Origin: Lachnospiraceae bacterium
GTDB taxonomy: Bacteria > Bacillota > Clostridia > Lachnospirales > Lachnospiraceae
DNA: 49,410 bases
Direction of reading: 5' to 3'
NCBI GenBank assembly: GCA_028689655.1
Contig: JAQVCT010000020.1
Location: 1-49,410, forward strand
Within the stretch, counting starts at the first letter, position 1, and each line of letters starts with the position of its first letter. Positions 34,150 through 43,161 of the stretch are shown here, in pieces. The notes beneath the pieces were generated by a model, which was not told the origin of the DNA, did not search any database, and saw nothing but the letters and a program-made list of their open reading frames with translations. A program made the position numbers and the translations under genes.

Positions 34150-36564
34150 ATGGACATTATCTTGAGATTAAAAGATGAATTAAAAGTGGAAAAATGGCAG
34201 GTGGAAGCGGCAGTTAAGCTCATTGATGAGGGAAATACCATTCCTTTCATTTCCCGATATCGTAAGGAAGTGACGGGCTCCCTGAATGATGAAGTATTGC
34301 GTAATCTCCATGAGAGATTACTTTATTTACGTAATCTGGAGGATAAGAAACAGCAGGTTCTTGGCAGTATTGAGGAACAGGGAAAGCTCACAGAAGAGTT
34401 AAAACAGCAGATTCTGGCAGCGGAGACCATGGTCGTGGTGGAGGATCTCTATCGCCCATACAGACCTAAGAGAAAGACAAGAGCCAGTGTGGCAAAGGAA
34501 AAAGGACTGCAGGGTCTGGCAGACACCATACTTGCTCAGGAGATTACCACACCAATCCAGCAGGAAGCAGAGAAATACGTGGACCCGGAGAAAGAAGTAA
34601 AGACTCCGGCGGAAGCACTTCAGGGGGCAAAAGATATCATAGCGGAGGGGATTTCCGATAATGCAGATTACAGAAGCTATATCCGCAGTGCCATCATGGA
34701 AGAGGGCAGGATCGTCAGTACAGCGAAGGACAGTAAGCAGGAAAGCGTCTATGAGATGTATTATGAGTATGAAGAGCCCATTAAAAAGGTGGCAGGACAC
34801 AGAACCCTGGCATTGAATCGTGGTGAGAAAGAAAAGATACTCAATGTGAAGATCGAGGCACCAACGGAGCGTATCTTCATGTTCCTTGGGAAGAAAGTGA
34901 TTACCAGAGAGAATCCCATCACAAGTCCGATTCTGCAGGAAGCGTTGGAGGACAGCTATACCAGACTCATCGCCCCTGCCATTGAGCGTGAGATCCGCAA
35001 TGATCTCACGGAAAAGGCGGAAGATGGTGCCATCAATGTATTTGGTAAGAATCTGGAGCAGCTGTTATTGCAGCCGCCTATCGCAGGGAAAGTTGTCCTG
35101 GGATGGGATCCTGCTTTCCGGACAGGCTGTAAGCTTGCCGTGGTAGATGCCACAGGAAAAGTGCTGGATACCAAAGTCATATTCCCAACTGCACCCCAGA
35201 ATAAAGTGGAGCAGGCCAAAGTGGAAGTGAAAAAACTTATCAGGAAATATAACATATCCCTGATCTCTGTGGGAAATGGAACAGCTTCCAGAGAGTCGGA
35301 GCAGGTCATCGTGGACTTAATCAGGGAACTGGACACGCCGGTACAGTATGTCATTGTAAACGAGGCGGGTGCCTCCGTGTACTCTGCCAGCAAATTAGCC
35401 ACAGAGGAATTCCCCAATTTTGACGTGGGACAGCGAAGTGCTGCATCCATAGCCAGAAGACTGCAGGACCCTCTGCCGGAATTGGTGAAGATCGATCCCC
35501 AGTCCATCGGTGTGGGTCAGTACCAGCATGATATGAATCAGAAGAAACTAAGCGAAGCCCTGTCCGGTGTGGTGGAGGACAGCGTAAATAAAGTAGGTGT
35601 GGATCTGAATACGGCATCCGCATCCCTGCTGGAATACATCTCCGGTATCTCCAAGGTCATTGCGAAAAATATCGTGGAATACAGAGAGGCAAATGGAAAA
35701 TTTACTAGCCGTGCGCAGCTGTTAAAAGTGCCAAAGCTGGGACCCAAAGCCTATGAGCAGTGTGCCGGATTTATGCGTATATCAGATGGAAAGAATCCAT
35801 TGGATGCCACCAGTGTCCATCCGGAATCCTATGCAGCCTGTAAGAAACTGCTGGACAAACTGGGATTGACCATGGAGGATGTCCGTGCAGCACAGAAAAA
35901 GGCAGCGGAAGAGAAAAAATCTGTAAGGAGTACCAACAATAAGAATAATAACAATAAGCAAGCGGCTGTTAAGGACAGGAAACCGGCAGTGCAGAAGGTC
36001 GTGATCCGCAATACCAATACGGCCATGGGACGTGCCATGGCAGCAGCTATGGGCGGTGTTGCACTGCAGCAGGAGACCGAGAAGCAGACAGCAGGTGCAG
36101 GCAATGCAAATAATACCGACAGGGAAAATACCATCGGCGGTCTGGAGAAAAAGGTAAAGGATAAAAAGAAACTGGCGGAGGAGCTGGGAATCGGCGAGAT
36201 CACATTGACGGATATCCTGAAAGAGTTGGAGAAACCAGCCCGTGATCCGCGTGATGACATGCCCGCACCCATCCTTAGAAGTGATGTCCTGGATATGAAA
36301 GACCTGAAACCGGGCATGATCCTGAAGGGAACTGTGCGTAACGTCATTGACTTTGGTGCTTTCGTGGACATCGGTGTTCATCAGGATGGTCTGGTTCATA
36401 TCTCACAGATCACAGACCGCTTTATCAAGCATCCCCTGGAGGCAGTGAGCGTTGGCGACATCGTGGATGTAAAGGTGCTGGATGTGGATGTGGCAAAGAA
36501 GAGAATCTCACTGACCATGAGATTGGACGAGAAAAATAATACAAAAAAAATTCCTATTGCTTAA
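34150..36564 (+). CDS. tex: Tex-like RNA-binding transcription accessory protein
   Basis: An 804-residue nucleic-acid-binding protein. The N-terminal helical region has the FISRYRKEVTGSLND motif, the YqgF-like domain contains GWDPAFRTGCKLAVVD, helix-hairpin-helix motifs lie around LLEYISGISKVIAKNIVEYR, and the C-terminal S1 domain runs from GMILKGTVRNVIDFGAFVDIG. Between the helix-hairpin-helix and S1 parts there is an extra low-complexity linker of about 80 residues (roughly 583-662; NNKNNNNKQ, then Ala/Met-rich and Gln/Thr-rich stretches), which explains why it exceeds the usual 715-725 residues. The ATG has a weak ribosome site (AGGAGTAGAAA). Confidence 0.92.
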   Translation: MDIILRLKDELKVEKWQVEAAVKLIDEGNTIPFISRYRKEVTGSLNDEVLRNLHERLLYLRNLEDKKQQVLGSIEEQGKLTEELKQQILAAETMVVVEDLYRPYRPKRKTRASVAKEKGLQGLADTILAQEITTPIQQEAEKYVDPEKEVKTPAEALQGAKDIIAEGISDNADYRSYIRSAIMEEGRIVSTAKDSKQESVYEMYYEYEEPIKKVAGHRTLALNRGEKEKILNVKIEAPTERIFMFLGKKVITRENPITSPILQEALEDSYTRLIAPAIEREIRNDLTEKAEDGAINVFGKNLEQLLLQPPIAGKVVLGWDPAFRTGCKLAVVDATGKVLDTKVIFPTAPQNKVEQAKVEVKKLIRKYNISLISVGNGTASRESEQVIVDLIRELDTPVQYVIVNEAGASVYSASKLATEEFPNFDVGQRSAASIARRLQDPLPELVKIDPQSIGVGQYQHDMNQKKLSEALSGVVEDSVNKVGVDLNTASASLLEYISGISKVIAKNIVEYREANGKFTSRAQLLKVPKLGPKAYEQCAGFMRISDGKNPLDATSVHPESYAACKKLLDKLGLTMEDVRAAQKKAAEEKKSVRSTNNKNNNNKQAAVKDRKPAVQKVVIRNTNTAMGRAMAAAMGGVALQQETEKQTAGAGNANNTDRENTIGGLEKKVKDKKKLAEELGIGEITLTDILKELEKPARDPRDDMPAPILRSDVLDMKDLKPGMILKGTVRNVIDFGAFVDIGVHQDGLVHISQITDRFIKHPLEAVSVGDIVDVKVLDVDVAKKRISLTMRLDEKNNTKKIPIA

Positions 36565-36667
36565 GAATGGCTTAAAATGGGCATCTGGAGCATGTTGGGA
36601 AACCTATTTACACATAATTTACGCAAAAATGCAGGAATAAGCTTCGATATGATAGAAATGATAAGTT

Positions 36668-36695
36668 AGGGAAGAGAGTAATCTCTTCCCTTTTT
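36668..36695 (+). terminator. intrinsic terminator after tex
   Basis: AGGGAAGAGA (36668-36677) and TCTCTTCCCT (36682-36691) with a GTAA loop and five T residues. It lies 100 bases past the tex stop. The rest of 36565-37064 holds only this and the MITE-like element; 36696-36869 shows nothing I can name. Confidence 0.85.
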
Positions 36696-36869
36696 GCTAT
36701 ATTTTGAAATTAATGCACTATGCATTTTCTGGGATCGTTTCATATATTTGTTCGTTGGAATTGAATGGATGGATTAAAACAAAGCCATGATGTTCAAGGG
36801 TAATTAAAGTAATTGGCTATGAATTTCGAGGATGTAAAAATAAGTAATAATTGCATATAATATGATGTA

Positions 36870-37040
36870 AGGGTTAAAAGGTGTTTTGACCCTTGATACT
36901 TACGGATTATTTCGCACTTCGTGCTTTCATAATCCTAAAAACATTCGAAATCCGCCCTGATCGGGCTACTTTCTCATGTTTTACGGGTCCCAAATTCATG
37001 CTTTTTCGTGCGAGCACGAAACGCATGACCTTTTGACCCT
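36870..37040. repeat. MITE-like repeat element, longer copy
   Basis: Bounded by 13-bp inverted repeats AGGGTTAAAAGGT (36870-36882) and ACCTTTTGACCCT (37028-37040) with one mismatch. Inside are three hairpins: GGATTAT/ATAATCC enclosing GCAC/GTGC, GCCC/GGGC, and a nested CATGC/GCATG around TTCGTGC-GA-GCACGAA. The right 118 bases (36928-37045) recur at 43162-43279 with only two differences. It codes for nothing. It ends 24 bases before the -35 of the toxin-antitoxin promoter. Confidence 0.8.
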
Positions 37041-37064
37041 AGTATTATAATATTAGTATATAGG

Positions 37065-37113
37065 TTGACGTACAGAAAACTGTACGTTATAATATGAGTA
37101 CAGAAAACTGTAC
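37065..37113 (+). promoter_or_regulatory. promoter and twin operators of the YefM-YoeB pair
   Basis: TTGACG (37065-37070), 17-base spacer, TATAAT (37088-37093). Two identical palindromes GTACAG-AAAA-CTGTAC lie at 37070-37085, filling the spacer, and at 37098-37113, over the start site. Their centres are 28 bases apart. The TGTAC cores match the known YefM-YoeB operator theme (TGTACA), so cooperative autorepression by the complex is expected. Confidence 0.85.
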
Positions 37114-37130
37114 AGAATGGAGGCGGTAAT

Positions 37131-37397
37131 ATGTTAGCTGTTAATTATACAAATCTTAGAGATAATATGAAAGAATATATGGACACTGTTACAGATAATT
37201 ATGAAACTATGATTGTGACCAGAAAGAATAATAAAAATGTCGTGATGATTTCAGAGGAATCCTATAACAATTTAATGGAAAACGTATATGTCATGGGAAA
37301 CAAGGCTAATTATGACTGGTTAATGGAATCAAAATCACAGTTGGAAAATGGAAAAGTACAGAGCCATGATCTAATAGAGGTTAGTGCTGATGAATAG
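37131..37397 (+). CDS. yefM: antitoxin of the Phd/YefM family
   Basis: An 88-residue antitoxin starting MLAVNYTNLRDNMKEYMD, with the family segment VTRKNNKNVVMISEESYNNL near residues 34-53, which forms the DNA-binding dimer core. The acidic C-terminal half would wrap and neutralise the toxin. GGAGGCGG precedes ATG. It overlaps the toxin gene by eight bases. Confidence 0.9.
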   Translation: MLAVNYTNLRDNMKEYMDTVTDNYETMIVTRKNNKNVVMISEESYNNLMENVYVMGNKANYDWLMESKSQLENGKVQSHDLIEVSADE

Positions 37398-37659
37398 ATT
37401 TTTTACAGAGAACGGATGGAAAGATTATATTTATTGGCAGACAGAAGATAGAAAGACATTAAAGAAAGTAAATGCTTTAATAGAGGATATATGCAGAAAT
37501 GGAAATGAAGGAATCGGAAAACCTGAACCATTAACTGGAAATCTAGCTGGATATTGGAGCAGAAGAATAAATGACAAGGATAGGCTTATCTATAAGATTG
37601 ATGATGATAACGTTTATATATTAGCCTGTAGATATCATTATAGTGATAAATGGAATTAA
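37390..37659 (+). CDS. yoeB: YoeB family mRNA-interferase toxin
   Basis: An 89-residue ribosome-dependent RNase. The catalytic residues Glu46 (GKPEPL), Arg65 (KDRLIY) and His83 (CRYHYS) fall at exactly the E. coli YoeB positions, so the toxin appears intact. ATG 37390 is used, with AGAGG upstream inside yefM. It is expected to cleave mRNA in the ribosomal A site when free of antitoxin. Confidence 0.92.
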   Translation: MNRFFTENGWKDYIYWQTEDRKTLKKVNALIEDICRNGNEGIGKPEPLTGNLAGYWSRRINDKDRLIYKIDDDNVYILACRYHYSDKWN

Positions 37660-37750
37660 AGAATTCATTTTAGGGGAAAAATAGACTAGGAAGAAAAGGC
37701 TTGATTTCGTGGTATTTCCATGGTATAGTTACTTGAAAATAAATAGAGAA

Positions 37751-37863
37751 ATTCTTCGGGGCAGGGTGTGATTCCCTACCGGCGGTATAGTCCGCGACCC
37801 ACGTTAAGTGGCTGATTTGGTGTGATTCCAAAACCGACAGTAAAGTCTGGATGATAGAAGAGT
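37751..37863 (+). ncRNA. FMN riboswitch (RFN element)
   Basis: The conserved core is clear: ATTCTTCGGGGCAGGGTG at the 5' side, CCCTACCGGCGGTA, AGTCCGCGACCC, the variable arm, GGTGTGATTCCAAAACCGACAG, and the closing AGTCTGGATGATAGAAGA. It binds FMN. A terminator follows at 37896, then ribU. When FMN is plentiful the terminator is expected to form and shut off riboflavin uptake. Confidence 0.95.
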
Positions 37864-37895
37864 ATATATGCACTGCATGTGAGAGTGTGAATTGG

Positions 37896-37923
37896 AAACC
37901 CCGTATTTTATGCGGGGTTTTTT
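37896..37923 (+). terminator. riboswitch-controlled terminator before ribU
   Basis: AAACCCCG (37896-37903) and CGGGGTTT (37913-37920) followed by TTT and more T residues. It lies 33 bases after the aptamer, as expected for the expression platform. Confidence 0.85.
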
Positions 37924-37997
37924 CTATATTCTGTACATGCACTCACAATGGAGTTGGATGTGATGAAGAATTTCCTGCTATCAAAGGAGAGAAACAG

Positions 37998-38597
37998 ATG
38001 TATAGTAGAGACAAAAAATTAAATGTAAAACACATGATTCAAATCGCTATGCTGGGAGCGGTGGCAACGGTATTGATGCTCTTTGAATTACCCTTGTGGT
38101 TCGCCCCTGGTTTTTATGAGATTGATGCCAGCGAAGTGGCAGTCCTGATCGGAACCTTTGCCATGGGACCAATGGCAGGTGCTATTATTGAATTGATCAA
38201 GATACTTCTGAACTTTGTATTAAATGGAACTGTCACAGCAGGAGTGGGGGAGGTTGCCAATTTCATCATTGGATGTGGCCTCATCATCCCGGCAGGCATA
38301 ATCTACAGACAGAAAAAGAGCAGAAAGAGTGCCATCATTGGTATGGCAGTGGGGACGCTGGTGATGACCATCATTGGAAGTGCGCTGAATGGTCTGGTAT
38401 TGCTGCCGGCATATTCCAAAGCCTTCAATATGCCCATGGAGGCGCTGGTGGGAATGGGCACTGCGGTGAATCCGGCCATCACGGATGTGAAGACCCTCGT
38501 TATGTTCGCGGTGGCACCGTTCAATTTGCTGAAAGGAATTGCAGTATCTGCCATTACGATGTTACTATATAAGAAAATAAGTCCTATTTTCAAATAG
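37998..38597 (+). CDS. ribU: riboflavin transporter RibU, ECF S component
   Basis: A 199-residue membrane protein with five to six helices that binds riboflavin and works with an ECF energising module encoded elsewhere. The segments FELPLWFAPGFYEIDASEVAVLIGTF and GPMAGAIIELIKILLNF are typical of RibU. The start MYSRDKKLN follows AAAGGAGAG; an upstream in-frame ATG lies inside the riboswitch and is excluded. Control by the FMN aptamer supports the name. Confidence 0.94.
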   Translation: MYSRDKKLNVKHMIQIAMLGAVATVLMLFELPLWFAPGFYEIDASEVAVLIGTFAMGPMAGAIIELIKILLNFVLNGTVTAGVGEVANFIIGCGLIIPAGIIYRQKKSRKSAIIGMAVGTLVMTIIGSALNGLVLLPAYSKAFNMPMEALVGMGTAVNPAITDVKTLVMFAVAPFNLLKGIAVSAITMLLYKKISPIFK

Positions 38598-38658
38598 GCA
38601 AAAGCAGATAAAGGAAATATAGATAGATGAAAGTTGCATAGATTACAGGGAAAATCTC

Positions 38659-38706
38659 AGAAGAGGAAAATTTGACAGCAATTGTCAAGTTTTCCCCTTC
38701 TTTTTT
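38659..38706 (+). terminator. intrinsic terminator after ribU
   Basis: AGAAGAGGAAAATTTGACA (38659-38677) pairs with TGTCAAGTTTTCCCCTTCT (38683-38701), with two small mismatches, and is followed by TTTTT. Confidence 0.8.
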
Positions 38707-38777
38707 AATCCTAAGAAAAACTTAATGAGAAACTGAAGTTATTTTTAATCTATTTACGTTTTAATAATTATAAAGTG

Positions 38778-38832
38778 TTGACAAACGCAGGAGAACATAT
38801 TATTGTATTAAACAAATAGTACAATGATACAA
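38778..38832 (+). promoter_or_regulatory. promoter and possible operator of the MacAB-like operon
   Basis: TTGACA (38778-38783), 17-base spacer, TATTGT (38801-38806). Overlapping inverted repeats ATTGTA/TACAAT (38802-38825) and TTGTAT/ATACAA (38803-38832) cover the start site and could bind a repressor, unknown here. Confidence 0.5.
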
Positions 38833-38873
38833 AAAAGGAACCGCTCTATTTTAAGAAAGGCATGGTTATCAGG

Positions 38874-39605
38874 ATGAGTGAAATAAGGGAGAATGAGGAG
38901 TCCAGAGCGTTGATTGAGATCAACGATATGTGCAAGATCTATAATCCGGGAGAAAATGAAGTACGCGCGCTGGATCATGTAAATGTATCCATTAAGGAAA
39001 AAGAGTTTGTGGCAATCATAGGACATTCAGGATCGGGCAAATCAACATTGATGAATATGCTGGGATGTCTGGATGTACCCACCAGTGGAAGTTATTACCT
39101 TCATGGGAAAGATGTATCCGTACTAAGTGATGATGAGTTATCCGATATTCGGAATATTGAGATCGGATTTATTTTCCAGGGATTCAACCTGATACAGAAT
39201 CTTACAGCATATGAAAATGTGGAGCTTCCATTGATCTACAGAGGCATATCCAAAAAGGAGCGGCAGGAACTATCCGTTGATGCGCTGGAAAAGGTAGGAC
39301 TTGGAGAACGTATGACTCATAAACCATCTGAGATGTCAGGTGGACAGCAGCAGCGTGTTGCAATCGCCAGAGCAATTGCCCAGGCACCGCCAGTCATCCT
39401 GGCAGATGAGCCCACCGGTAATCTGGATTCCAACTCCACCAGGGAGATCATGGGAATTTTAAAAGAATTACATGAGGAAGGCAGGACCATCATATTGATC
39501 ACACATGATGATGATATTGCAAAACAGGCAAAACGTGTGATTAAGATAAAAGATGGACAGATAGAGGATGACTTTTATCAGGAATTGCAGGAAGGAATAG
39601 CCTGA
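38874..39605 (+). CDS. ABC exporter ATPase (MacB/LolD type)
   Basis: A 243-residue ATP-binding subunit: Walker [11 protein letters not shown]-loop FQGFNLI, signature [14 protein letters not shown] and Walker [13 protein letters not shown] are all intact. It should energise the FtsX-type permease encoded two genes downstream. An in-frame ATG at 38862 would add four residues but is one base from AAAGG, so 38874 is preferred. Confidence 0.93.
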   Translation: MSEIRENEESRALIEINDMCKIYNPGENEVRALDHVNVSIKEKEFVAIIGHSGSGKSTLMNMLGCLDVPTSGSYYLHGKDVSVLSDDELSDIRNIEIGFIFQGFNLIQNLTAYENVELPLIYRGISKKERQELSVDALEKVGLGERMTHKPSEMSGGQQQRVAIARAIAQAPPVILADEPTGNLDSNSTREIMGILKELHEEGRTIILITHDDDIAKQAKRVIKIKDGQIEDDFYQELQEGIA

Positions 39606-39672
39606 TGACCTGCCGCTGAGTCTTGGCGAGGGGCAATAAATAGATCATGAGTATATGGAAAAGGGAGAAAAG

Positions 39673-41217
39673 ATGAAGGAATTGACAATCAAAAAAGAAA
39701 AAAGCGAAAAACAACCGAGAACAAAGATGAATCCCAGGAAAAAGAAAAAAATATGGATTGGGGTCATAGTGGGTGTGGTGGTAATTGCCATTGGATTTAC
39801 GGTGATCAACAGCGCAATTGCCAAAGAAAAGGGAGTTATGGTGGACACCATAACAGCAGCCAAGGGGGATATCCAATCATCCATTGAAACCAGCGGCAGT
39901 GTTAAAAGTGAGGTTACCAGAACTTATTTTTCGGATGCTACGACCAAGACCAATATCCAGGATGTAAATGTAGCTGTGGGTGATGTGGTAAAGGAAGGGG
40001 AACAATTACTGACTTTTGATATTGCGTCACTGGAGGCGAACAGCAAACAAGTCATTCTCACTGGTGAGTCCAGCGCCTACGCCTATCAGGGAGAAGCACA
40101 GGAGAATGCCAAATATCAGGCCCAGTTGGAAAAGGCAGTGACAGATGTACAGAATTATCAGGCAATTGCCGCATTTCAGAAAAAGTACGTGAAGGAATTG
40201 GAAGACAGCATCAGCGATGAGAAGATCAAAAAGAGAGCGGATCTTTACAGTCAGCAGTACAGTCTGAACAGAAGCATTAATAACTTTAACTACGAACTGG
40301 GAAAAGAGGATCTGGAGAGTAAGAAGAGAGATACCTATCGCAAACTGATAGAAGATTACAATAATGAGTTGTCCCGCGTAGGTAATGAACTATCTAAGCT
40401 GGAAGACTATAAGACAAAGGATAATCTGGAAGATAAACTGATACAGGCGAAAAATGATTATTCTGACCTGGAGATTGCACACAATGAGGCAAAAAGCCGT
40501 CAGCAGGGAGCGGAGGCAGCTATCAAAAATGCCGCTGCGTTAAAATCGGCACAGTTGTCAAGTGAGGCAAACCAGGCAGTTGCGGAGAATGCTGCCAGAG
40601 TGCTGGAAAATGCGAAAAAAGGTATCGTAGCAGATTTCTCAGGAGTCATAACAAAAGTAAACGCCACCGCAGGCGGTCCAGCCATTGATGGTACCGAATT
40701 ACTCACGCTGGAGAGTAATAAAAACGTAAAGGTGCAGCTGTCTGTATCCAAGTACGATCTGGAGACACTGGCAGAAGGACAGAAAGCGGATATCACCATC
40801 AATGGAAATGCTTATACAGGTGTTGTCAGCAAGATCAACCATGTGGCACTGCCAAATGCCGCAGGTACCCCCATGGTCACTGTGGAAGTACATATTCAGG
40901 ACGGGGACGATAAGGTAGTCCTGGGAATTGAAGCGAAAGTGATTATTCACACACGTGAAGCGAAAGATGTCGTTATGGCACCCATCGAATCTGTCAATGC
41001 AGACAACAAAGGTGATTTCTGCTATGTAGTCAATGGGGATGGTATCGTAGAGAAGAGAAATGTAGTGATTGGAATCTCTTCCGATGATTACACAGAGATC
41101 AAAGAGGGACTGAACGAAGGAGATCAGATCATCCCAACATTGCCGGTGGGCGTGAGCGAGGGAAGCCATGTGATGACAATGAACAGCACTGAGGCAACTA
41201 CACAGGCGGCAGAATAG
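39673..41217 (+). CDS. HlyD/MacA-like membrane fusion protein
   Basis: A 514-residue adaptor with one N-terminal membrane helix (residues about 25-48: IWIGVIVGVVVIAIGFTVI), a split biotinyl-lipoyl domain, a long coiled coil (about residues 135-300) and a beta-barrel with a C-terminal domain. In Gram-positive bacteria such adaptors assist MacB-like export of peptides or drugs. AAGGGAGA lies before ATG. The preceding gap of 67 bases and the following gap of 19 suit one operon. Confidence 0.9.
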   Translation: MKELTIKKEKSEKQPRTKMNPRKKKKIWIGVIVGVVVIAIGFTVINSAIAKEKGVMVDTITAAKGDIQSSIETSGSVKSEVTRTYFSDATTKTNIQDVNVAVGDVVKEGEQLLTFDIASLEANSKQVILTGESSAYAYQGEAQENAKYQAQLEKAVTDVQNYQAIAAFQKKYVKELEDSISDEKIKKRADLYSQQYSLNRSINNFNYELGKEDLESKKRDTYRKLIEDYNNELSRVGNELSKLEDYKTKDNLEDKLIQAKNDYSDLEIAHNEAKSRQQGAEAAIKNAAALKSAQLSSEANQAVAENAARVLENAKKGIVADFSGVITKVNATAGGPAIDGTELLTLESNKNVKVQLSVSKYDLETLAEGQKADITINGNAYTGVVSKINHVALPNAAGTPMVTVEVHIQDGDDKVVLGIEAKVIIHTREAKDVVMAPIESVNADNKGDFCYVVNGDGIVEKRNVVIGISSDDYTEIKEGLNEGDQIIPTLPVGVSEGSHVMTMNSTEATTQAAE

Positions 41218-41236
41218 GAAAGGAAAGGGCAATATA

Positions 41237-42454
41237 ATGTCTAAAATATGGGAATATATTAAGATTGCCATCATGAACATCAAGAGCAATCGAGGCAGAT
41301 CCATCCTTACTATGCTGGGAATCATCATCGGTATTTCTTCGGTCATTATGATCATATCTATCGGAAATGGTGTCAAGGGTCAGATTAATGATGAATTGAA
41401 TGAGATGTCCGGTGGGTTGATTTACCTTGCCATTGATTCTAATAAGAATAAGACCAAGATGGAATTTTCCCAGGATGATTTTGATGCGATTGAAGAAAAA
41501 GTACCAAACGTCAAGGGCGTCACGCCCTGCTATCAGATGAATTGTATCGCTTCAGGGAGAAAAGGAAACTTTGATGGCTATGTAGTAGGTGGAAATGACT
41601 GGCTGGAGTTCTATACCAACGACAAAATTGTAAAAGGAAGATATTTTTCGAAGGATGAATATGAATCTGCCAGAAAGGTCTGTGTGATCACGGAGGCGAC
41701 CGCCAGAAAATTATTTGGAACCACCAATGTGGTAGGCATGGATCTGGAGGTTTCCATGTATAACGCATCACAGACCCTGACTATTGTAGGAATTCGTGCG
41801 GACAGCGCATCCTCCCTTATGAGTATGATGGGACAGACGGATACGGTACAGGTGGAAATGCCCATCAGTGTGATGGGGTCCTCCTATGGTTTCTATGTGG
41901 AAGGATTCAGCTTCGTGTATATCGCAGCTACCAATCCGGAATACTCCAGACAGGTGGGACAGGATTCTATTCGACTGATGGAGGCGAGACACAATGTCCG
42001 TGGGGAAGAGATGTTCCAGATACAGTCTTTCCAGGATCAGATGTCCTCTATTAATAGTGTGTTGAATACCATCACGATCTTCGTGGTATTTGTAGCCGCG
42101 ATTTCCCTCCTGGTAGGAGGTATCGGCGTTATGAACATCATGCTGGTATCTGTGACGGAGCGGACGAGGGAGATTGGGATTCGAAAGGCACTGGGAGCCA
42201 GGACAAGATCCATCCTTACCCAGTTCCTGGCGGAGTCAGCGATTATTACACTGCTGGGCGGTGTGATCGGTATCATGTTCGGTACCTTTGGAGCGTATAT
42301 TGTATGCACTGCCATTCATTTCCGACCGGATGTGCGGCTGTCCACCATACTGATCGCCACATTGTTCTCGTCGGGTGTAGGAATTTTCTTTGGAATCTAT
42401 CCCGCCAAAAAAGCGGCAAAATTAAGTCCTATTGAAGCTTTACGACATGAATAA
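41237..42454 (+). CDS. MacB/FtsX-type ABC permease
   Basis: A 405-residue protein with four transmembrane helices: one N-terminal (SILTMLGIIIGISSVIMI), a large extracytoplasmic MacB periplasmic core domain, then three helices with the FtsX motif (VTERTREIGIRKALGAR). With the ATPase and adaptor it forms a mechanotransmission-type exporter. The cargo is not indicated by any neighbouring gene. Confidence 0.93.
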   Translation: MSKIWEYIKIAIMNIKSNRGRSILTMLGIIIGISSVIMIISIGNGVKGQINDELNEMSGGLIYLAIDSNKNKTKMEFSQDDFDAIEEKVPNVKGVTPCYQMNCIASGRKGNFDGYVVGGNDWLEFYTNDKIVKGRYFSKDEYESARKVCVITEATARKLFGTTNVVGMDLEVSMYNASQTLTIVGIRADSASSLMSMMGQTDTVQVEMPISVMGSSYGFYVEGFSFVYIAATNPEYSRQVGQDSIRLMEARHNVRGEEMFQIQSFQDQMSSINSVLNTITIFVVFVAAISLLVGGIGVMNIMLVSVTERTREIGIRKALGARTRSILTQFLAESAIITLLGGVIGIMFGTFGAYIVCTAIHFRPDVRLSTILIATLFSSGVGIFFGIYPAKKAAKLSPIEALRHE

Positions 42455-42493
42455 CTTGCACTTTGTTTGAATTTTAGTATAATAAGATGGAAG

Positions 42494-42519
42494 AGCACCT
42501 ACTCTGTAGGTGCTTTTTT
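42494..42519 (+). terminator. intrinsic terminator of the MacAB-like operon
   Basis: AGCACCTAC (42494-42502) and GTAGGTGCT (42506-42514) with a 3-base loop and a run of six T residues. Confidence 0.9.
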
Positions 42520-42537
42520 ACGAAGTAATGTAATTTC

Positions 42538-42636
42538 ATTTGATATGGGATATGACCTGAATGGGAAAATGGCAGGCTAAACAGGGTATTTTTATTTGAT
42601 ATGATAAATGACTTGAATGGTAAGATATCGGGCTAA
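42538..42636. repeat. two 43-bp imperfect direct repeats
   Basis: 42538-42580 and 42594-42636 both begin ATTTGATATG and end GGCTAA; about nine of 43 positions differ. They lie directly upstream of the YcxB-like gene, where a promoter would be expected. Confidence 0.65.
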
Positions 42637-42658
42637 GTGATAGAAAGGTTACAGATAG

Positions 42659-43138
42659 ATGGAGATTGAATTTGACGTACAGATAAAAGCAAGGGATTTA
42701 TATGATTATATGCTTCGCCATACATATTCCAGTGTGAGTGGCATTATGGGAACCATGGTGGGAATTTTGCTGATTGCCAATTTTTTTATGAATGGTCCGT
42801 TTATATCAGTCATATTGGGATTTATTATCATTGCCTATTTGCCATGGACTCTATTGCTCAAGGCACAGCGCCAGATCGCGGGCAATCCTGCATTTCAGAA
42901 GCCGCTTCATTTTAAGATGACGGATGAAGGTGTGGAGATATCCCAGGGAGATGCGGTGCAGCAGCAGGCATGGCAGGATATGTACAAAGCAGTTTCCACC
43001 AGGAACAGCATTATCCTGTATACTTCCAAGATAAATGCATCCGTTTTCCCCAAGAGAGATCTGGAGGGAAAGATTCCGGCGATTATTGAGATGATATCCA
43101 CCCACATGCCCCCTAAGAAGGTAAACATCAAAGCATAG
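42659..43138 (+). CDS. YcxB-like small membrane protein
   Basis: A 159-residue protein with two adjacent membrane helices (VSGIMGTMVGILLIANFF and FISVILGFIIIAYLPWTLLL) followed by a soluble C-terminal part (LHFKMTDEGVEISQGDAVQQQAWQDMYKAV) that fits the YcxB family. Function is unknown. AGAAAGG lies 10 bases before ATG. Confidence 0.7.
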   Translation: MEIEFDVQIKARDLYDYMLRHTYSSVSGIMGTMVGILLIANFFMNGPFISVILGFIIIAYLPWTLLLKAQRQIAGNPAFQKPLHFKMTDEGVEISQGDAVQQQAWQDMYKAVSTRNSIILYTSKINASVFPKRDLEGKIPAIIEMISTHMPPKKVNIKA

Positions 43139-43161
43139 GGAGCAAGATACATTTATAGATG

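Noticed and set aside
37851..37997. N-terminal extension of RibU by 49 residues
   Set aside because: This stretch is the 3' end of the FMN riboswitch and its terminator.
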